Shown here: one piece after another, positions 63,929-64,000 of the stretch | Layout: each line of letters begins with the position of its first letter | How positions within the stretch are numbered: the stretch's first letter is position 1 | Source of the DNA: Pseudomonas kairouanensis | Lineage (GTDB): Bacteria; Pseudomonadota; Gammaproteobacteria; Pseudomonadales; Pseudomonadaceae | DNA length: 64,000 bases | NCBI RefSeq assembly: GCF_004682055.1 | Contig: NZ_QUZU01000009.1 | Span: 109,680 to 173,679 of the forward strand | Reading direction: 5' to 3' | The notes under the pieces: model-generated | The model's database searches: none | The model's input: only the letters and a program-made list of their open reading frames with translations | What the model was told of the DNA's origin: nothing | Made by a program: the position numbers and the translations under genes

Positions 63929-64000
63929 TCGCCCCACTTCCGGCGCAGTCGAAACGGAAAACTCCTTGGTAAACAATGAGTTATGTAGTTTTTGGCAGCA

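Overview
The window is a chromosomal segment of a Pseudomonas of the fluorescens complex. The evidence is the gene order, which follows the tRNA(CAU)-rmcA-rpoD-dnaG-rpsU-tsaD ... lptD-amgK-murU ... agtSR-agtABCD-rpe-gph-trpEGDC-vfr ... argC-erpA-anmK-tyrS-rRNA backbone known in this genus, together with the high G+C coding bias and several REPIN repeats typical of P. fluorescens. All species and gene-name assignments come from reading the sequence and from memory of the families; no database search was run.

Left edge (1-2775): the end of an integrative element. A RepA-like ATPase, a small AlpA-like DNA-binding protein and a tyrosine integrase lie next to the 3' end of a tRNA with anticodon CAU, whose acceptor stem looks like tRNA-Ile2. 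The rest of the element lies outside the window to the left.

Core block 1 (2791-30800): a large periplasmic-sensor/PAS/GGDEF/EAL protein (RmcA type), the macromolecular synthesis genes rpoD, dnaG and rpsU, then tsaD, plsY, folB, folK, cca, the stress operon yeaG-yeaH-spoVR, glpE, and the leftward cluster lptD-surA-pdxA-rsmA-apaG-apaH. Divergent from lptD are amgK-murU (MurNAc recycling) and a DjlA-like co-chaperone.

Core block 2 (30858-48274): a DUF3530 exported protein, the AgtS/AgtR two-component system with the AgtABCD uptake system, rpe-gph, trpE-trpG-trpD-trpC, a lipoate-ligase-like protein, vfr, an OsmC-family protein, coq7 and a HIT protein.

Accessory polysaccharide locus (48313-54659): a leftward six-gene operon with a family 2 glycosyltransferase, Wzm/Wzt ABC exporter, two methyltransferases and a WbsX-type glycosyltransferase. 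It sits between housekeeping genes and is the main accessory region. The two methyltransferases and the C-terminal domain of Wzt suggest an ABC-exported O-polysaccharide with a modified chain end; this is inference.

Core block 3 (54921-64000): SDR, DUF805 membrane protein, nitronate monooxygenase, hemJ, argC, erpA, anmK, an M23 peptidase and tyrS, ending in a strong promoter that very probably drives an rRNA operon just outside the window. Five REPINs fall in the spacers; one of them supplies the stop codons of both convergent genes that flank it.
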